Assembly: GCF_004193775.1 (NCBI RefSeq)
Contig: NC_041021.1
Coordinates: 35,661,718 to 35,725,717, forward strand
Reading direction: 5' to 3'
From: Glycine soja
Lineage: Eukaryota; Streptophyta; Magnoliopsida; Fabales; Fabaceae
Length of the DNA stretch: 64,000 bases
Shown here one piece after another: positions 59,163-64,000 of this stretch (position 1 is its first letter; every line of letters starts with the position of its first letter). The translations under genes and the position numbers were made by a program. The notes under the pieces are model-generated. The model was given only the letters and a program-made list of their open reading frames with translations. It searched no databases and was not told the origin of the DNA.

Positions 59163-59881
59163 TGATGTGCCATTATTTTCTCCTATTTCTTAACCCTTTT
59201 TGCACCATTTTAAGTACTGATTAATCTTAATTGTCAAATTAATTAGGCAGTTTTATTATTTGGGCCCATTCAACTAATTTGATGTTTTTAATCTAATTTC
59301 AGGAATTAATAAAGCATTGGGCTTGAATCCAAAATTGGACTTGGACTTGAAGAGGGCAGACTATTTTATTCTACAAGATTTTATCTTATCTAGATATTAT
59401 TTAGATTTGATCTCATCTAGATATTATTTGATCTCATCTAGATATTATTTCATCTAGATCTTATCTTATCTTATCTAGATTTGATTTGATTTTATTTATG
59501 AGCTTGGATTTAAAACAGATTTGTAAGCTTTGGGGCTGGAAAAATTATATAGCAGCACCAAGGTTCTAGTTTAGGCCTCTCTTCTCTTTCCCTTCTCTTT
59601 CTCTTTTTTTTTTGCGTTTTGCAATTCCAGTTTTGAGTTTTCGTTTTAGCAATAAAATTTCGTTCTTCAATCTATAATTTCATTCTCTATTGATTAATGG
59701 AAGGCTAAGTCCCCAACGTTGTTTTCTCTTGAGGATCAAGCACAGTTCTCTTTGAGGTTCTATTATTATTGTTAAATTATGTTCAGTTTTTTCCTCTTCA
59801 CTAATTACTTTGAATTTGTTGCTATTAATTCATGCTTGCTTAGTGCTTGATTAATTGTCTCTGCGCTTAATTTACGTTCCT
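59163..59881 (+). repeat. Right LTR of the Athila-type element (interrupted)
   Basis: Matches 51776-52472 with small differences, including a local duplication of a GATCTCATCTAGATATTATT-type segment near 59410-59450. It stops at TTTACGTTC, where a new LTR begins. The rest should lie beyond the window. Confidence 0.87.
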
Positions 59882-62137
59882 TGTAACATCCCAATTTTTC
59901 GTAAATAAATTTAAAAAGCTTTTTAGTAAAAAAATAAATAAATAAATAAATATAGAGCAAATAATAGGCTGAGTACTATAGGTATAAATAGTTATGTTAA
60001 GTCAGCTGCCTCCTTTTGGCCTCATTTTCGTTTTTCCCCTTCTCCTCTCAAAACCCTTTCTTTTTCCCGCAGCCCACCAAACCAGTCTCAGAAAAACGAC
60101 GATCTCGAACCCGTTCACCGTTGGATCGTCGTGAAATTTGAGTATCATGTTCGAAACAGAATTCCGAGCATTCTCACCGTTGGGAATTTTGATATCATGT
60201 CTGAACTGAGAGAAACACCCTTCGCATTGTAGCCTTTTTCTTTCCCGCAGAAACCCAGAGCTGTCTTGGTAAAACTACGATCCCGGTTTCGTTAACCGTT
60301 GGATTATTGTGAAATTTGGATATATTGTTCGAAATTCAATTCCGCACGCTTCCACCGTTGGGATTTGCGAGATAATATTCGTGGAGGGAGAAAAAGGAAT
60401 CTCATGAAGACAGTATAAGTGGAGGTTTCAATCTCTTCTCCGTCTCTCTGACGTTTGGGAATTCTATCGGAGCAGTCGGAGGAATAACTGAAAGAATTTC
60501 AGGGAACCGCTAAAGATGTTGCTATCCCTGGCTGAAGACACGTGAGTCCGCTCAGAGGTAAGGGATGAGTTATTCACAGTTGGGGATTAGTGAGAACATG
60601 TGTAGGGATCCTTAGAGGATTAAATTGGGGTTTTATTTTGAGATGTTTATTAAATTGCAATTTTTCCTTTATGATTATAAATAAAATATTGATGTCCTAA
60701 TGAAAATTGCTTGATAAATTGTGTTCTTGATATTTGTATATTTTGACCTATGATTTTGATATAATTGTGTAATATTAGTTAAGGGGTTTTAGTCCTAATG
60801 TTGTGATAGTGTTTTATATAAATTGTTATATTGAGGATAGGAAATGATGATTCAAATTGTGAGTATGTGATGAATTGTAGAAGAATATGTTGCTTTGAGA
60901 TTATAATATTGTTATTGAGATTGAGTATAAGTGTAAAGTTTAACATGTGTTAATTTGTGAGATACGTGTAAACATGTGATGGTGGATTGTCACACTATGA
61001 TAAGTGAAATTGTGAATGAGTTCTAGTTGTGGATAAGTGTGTAGTTAACACTTGATGTGAAATTACTTGTGTTGTAAGCTATGAATTGTACAATAACCCG
61101 ACCAGTGTTATCTTGAGAAAAGCGTTGATGCGCAGTGTTAAAGAGAAAATGTAGGTTTCCTATTTAGGAGCCAGTGTTAAATCATAGTGCGATTGTGTTG
61201 AACGTGTTTAAAACACGAGTGTAAGGTCGTGGGTATTGTATAATTCATGAGCAGTGTCTGCATGCAAAATTATTTTAGGGGTTGGACCTGAATCAGGAGG
61301 GAGAGGCCCTGACGGACTCTTCGGAGTGTAGGCCTTGGGGGTCACCGGGTTTGAGTGCTCCTTTAAGCCTATGCTGATCTCATATGGTTGGAGCATTCTC
61401 GCAAAACATCGTGACCCTGACTGGTCTCCCTATGATCTTACTTAGTGAAAGTGACCTGACAAACCCATTGTGTGGTGTGTCTTGTTATGTACTCCTAAGC
61501 GCCCCAGGGTGGTTTTTCACTGACATGGTACCACATTGCATATATGATTGAGTCTTAGCATAACTATTGCATATGCTTGCTAATTGATGTGTTATTATAT
61601 CTTGATCGAAGTGTGGGATTCTTGTGTAATGTGATTGATAATTGAAAAGTGAATTTTGAATGATGAAGTGGTGAAGTTACGTGAGCTATGTTTAAGCAAG
61701 TGGTATCTCATTTATATAATATGTATATTTAATTATCTTGTTTCTCTATTAGCTAGGAATGTGATAACTCACTCCCTGTGTGTTGTTGTGTTTGGATCCT
61801 GTGATGATCTTGAACTTGTGTTCGGGGGAGCAGATGAATAGGTGGATGACTAAGAAGAACCTCATGCTAGAGGACACGGGAACACCACGCTCTGATAGGA
61901 TGTGACATTAGGATATAGGTTCTATATTAATTGTATGAGACTTATATGATTTTCTTTGAGTCGAGATGACTTTATTATTTATTTGGACAAATTTGAATAT
62001 GATGTAGAAGAAAGTGAATGTGAGCCTTTTATCCATTTGAAAAGCTTGTATTTAAAAATGTTTTAAAAATACTTTTAATTAATATTTGAATTTTTATTCC
62101 TTTATTAATATATATGTGAGGGGTAGAGGGTGTCACA
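59882..62137 (+). repeat. Left LTR of a third (gypsy-type) element, 2.26 kb
   Basis: Begins TGTAACATCCC and ends GGTGTCACA, followed by a PBS. Contains internal ~170-bp repeats with ACCGTTGGAT(C/T)(G/A)T(C/T)GTGAAATTTG (60115, 60294) and CACCGTTGGGA (60175, 60350). LTR length and the tRNA-Met PBS fit chromovirus-type gypsy elements. Short frames in it are chance. Confidence 0.8.
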
Positions 62138-64000
62138 TTTAGTGGTATCAGAGCAGGTCGAACCTTTCGGCCAGTGTGTTATGTGCTTATCATATTCTGG
62201 TGTGCACTCTGTGTGGTTACTTATGAGTACTTTTGTTGAGCATGCTTGAATTTTTATTTGTATTTTCTCCTACATGATTAAATAAGACTTAATAATAATG
62301 CTTGTATGTGCCTTGCATCCTTAATGTTTGCTATACCATAAATTCACTGTTGAGTCATGAGTTATGAGACTGGCCATCTCTATAATTTGCGAAGTGCGGT
62401 TGGACATTATGGCAAGCCATTGGGTGATGCAAGTAGTCTTGATATTGATTGATAATGTGCTAACGAACCTCTATCATCCTGTGTGTATGTTGTTAGTTAG
62501 CTTATTTCTCCTTTGATGCGTGGATTAGTGTTGCAAGAACCTTTTGGACCATATATATATCTTGGATGAGTGTGTCTTTCTTGATGTGTAAACGCATGAC
62601 TACTTAACTCCCTTATTTTGTGTGTAGTCGTGAATGTAGTTATTGAAGCTTGTGATTCCTCAATACATCCTTATTAATTGTTTAATTCTTACTTCTTAAA
62701 TGTACGTTATATACTTGTTATAGGAACCTTATAATTCTAAGTATATATAGTTGTAGTATGGTGTTCTTCCTTAATTGCATAGGTAGTATGGTTGTTTGTG
62801 ATTTCTTGTTTTTAGTGATGATAATACTCTATAGTTGGATGACTCATATCAAGTTATATTTCATAAGGAATACTCTTTTGATCGTACCTTCTAATTCTAG
62901 TGCAACCTATTTTTTTTTTGTGTTGCGTGCTTAAGTCAAATAAATTGATTTCACTTGAAAGCCTAAGTATAATTAATTCTTTGTGTTATGAGACTACATC
63001 AAACAATTGGATTACTGATGTTTCTATCACAATCAAGTGATTGTTAATGTCTTCATATGAGTGTACATTGTGGTCATGTTTTTGTTGCTAGAATTCATTG
63101 AAATATTGTTGTTGATTCCGAATAAGTGATCATTTTTTTATTCAAAATTATTATCTCCTAATCAATCGAGTGTTCATCTTGTTATTAGTTGCTCATCTTC
63201 CAATCATGTCTAGTTAAACTATTTGATAATCTTTCTTGTTGTTACTTCTATTACGAATAAAGAGAGACTTCGTCCTTGACAATCACGTTAAGATGTTTGA
63301 GAGGAAACACTTGAGTATGCATTATCCTTGTTACCCATAGACGAAAGTCAAACTTAGTAAGTCATGTATTTGTGTTCCTTGAGGATATGCTTAGTTACCA
63401 CCTAAGTGCAAGATTGAGAATCTTATAAGTGTAGTACCCATAGAAACTTGTAATCGTAGTTCGTGAGAAATATCTAGTATAGAGTTGTTTGAGAACATAG
63501 GGTAGTTGGAAAAGTTATGAAGTATAGCTAAGAGGTTTAATGTGGAACCTTAAGAAGAGTGTAAGGTAGTTAGTAAGACATTAATTGTTAAGCATAGAAG
63601 GATTCAAGAGTGAGTGTTCTTGCGTAAGGTAGGTGACCTAAAAGATTATTGATGATAGTTGTATGATTAGCGAGATAAATCTTAATTCTTTTTACCTTAA
63701 TTTGGAAAAGTTTGTGGATGCTTCAAGGAATACCTTAGTACCTATTGTGGCCTCTATGTGTACCTGGTCATGACCACTATGTGTTCGTGGAATGTGTGAC
63801 AGGATCTCCTACCCTGAGTGTTGTGGTTTCAATGAATAGTGTTTAGTATGTTTCCAGTTAAGTTGAATTATGGGGTATACCTTAAGGTTGTTATAGACCC
63901 TTGGGAATCATGTTCGTATTAAGAATTTCGTATGCATTTTAGTTAGATGATGTTGACCCTTAGAGTATGTTATTTTTTAGGTGAGAGATAGCTTTAAATC
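62138..64000 (+). mobile_element. Internal region (5' leader) of the third gypsy element
   Basis: PBS TGGTATCAGAGCAGG at 62143-62157. No long frame occurs up to the window end; gag-pol would lie beyond 64000 or is decayed. Nothing else is recognised in this stretch. Confidence 0.65.

Larger units (their letters stand above)
51776..59881 (+). mobile_element. Athila-type Ty3/gypsy element, internally deleted
   Basis: Left LTR 51776-52854, PBS at 52859, gag from 53689, pol 55229-57620, a long 3' region, polypurine tract at 59146-59160 and the start of the right LTR at 59163. RNase H (most) and integrase are missing after 57620. The right LTR is cut at 59881 by another gypsy insertion. The PR-RT order and LTR-PBS type fit Athila-like soybean elements. 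Confidence 0.85.

Noticed and set aside
62143..62157. tRNA-like sequence
   Set aside because: It is a primer-binding site complementary to initiator tRNA-Met, not a tRNA gene; no cloverleaf surrounds it.

Overview
This window is plant nuclear DNA and almost certainly soybean or a close Glycine relative. It is AT-rich, its genes are broken by GT-AG introns, and it carries a soybean-type SIRE1 (Ty1/copia Sirevirus) element, CACTA elements with legume-like subterminal repeats, Athila-type Ty3/gypsy and plant L1-type LINE sequence. No intact host gene is visible. The only long uninterrupted gene is the SIRE1-like gag-pol. The window looks like pericentromeric, repeat-rich DNA built from nested transposons.

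Layout. 1-8983: a SIRE1-like element on the minus strand (3' LTR cut by the window start, multiple polypurine tracts, a frameshifted env-like gene, intact gag-pol, PBS, full 5' LTR), inserted in an older LTR whose remainder is 8984-9272. 9273-14459: mostly featureless AT-rich DNA with a decayed RNase H fragment and a diverged direct repeat. About 14460-29652: one decayed L1-type LINE on the plus strand (RRM ORF1, DUF4283-like segment, endonuclease, RT, zinc-finger tail), split exactly at its YADDT motif by a 9.3-kb CACTA element (18416-27730). That CACTA element holds wrecked Ptta/En/Spm and TNP2-type genes on the minus strand, a gypsy fragment in an intron and a solo LTR (22152-23719).

29871-43301: CACTA-type ends and AAGACGG-rich subterminal arrays enclose exon pieces of unrelated host genes. 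On the minus strand these are a polypyrimidine-tract-binding protein, a TPR protein and eIF4B. On the plus strand they are an Aux/IAA protein and an isoprenylcysteine methylesterase (ICME). Intron borders are kept, so capture was at the DNA level (Pack-CACTA type). A hAT MITE and a Mutator-type MITE, each with target duplications, lie inside.

43304-49753: a region bracketed by 14-bp perfect inverted repeats, with a decayed DUF8039/Ulp1-like transposon gene on the minus strand plus two nested LTRs. 49801-51775: a truncated copia element, interrupted by an Athila-type gypsy element (51776-59881) that lacks RNase H and integrase. The 3' LTR of that element is in turn interrupted by a third element, a gypsy type with a 2.26-kb LTR and tRNA-Met PBS (59882 to the window end).

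Most unusual signals: (1) a 26-27-bp module made of three GATGTC/GACATC hexamers, repeated about a dozen times through coding and non-coding parts of the SIRE1-like element; (2) paired TAATCGATTA palindromes with centres 20-21 bp apart inside two LTRs; (3) multi-gene capture within CACTA-bounded DNA; (4) the UAG-CAGCUA readthrough context between pol and the env-like frame. All gene identities are from motif recognition by eye; no database search was possible.
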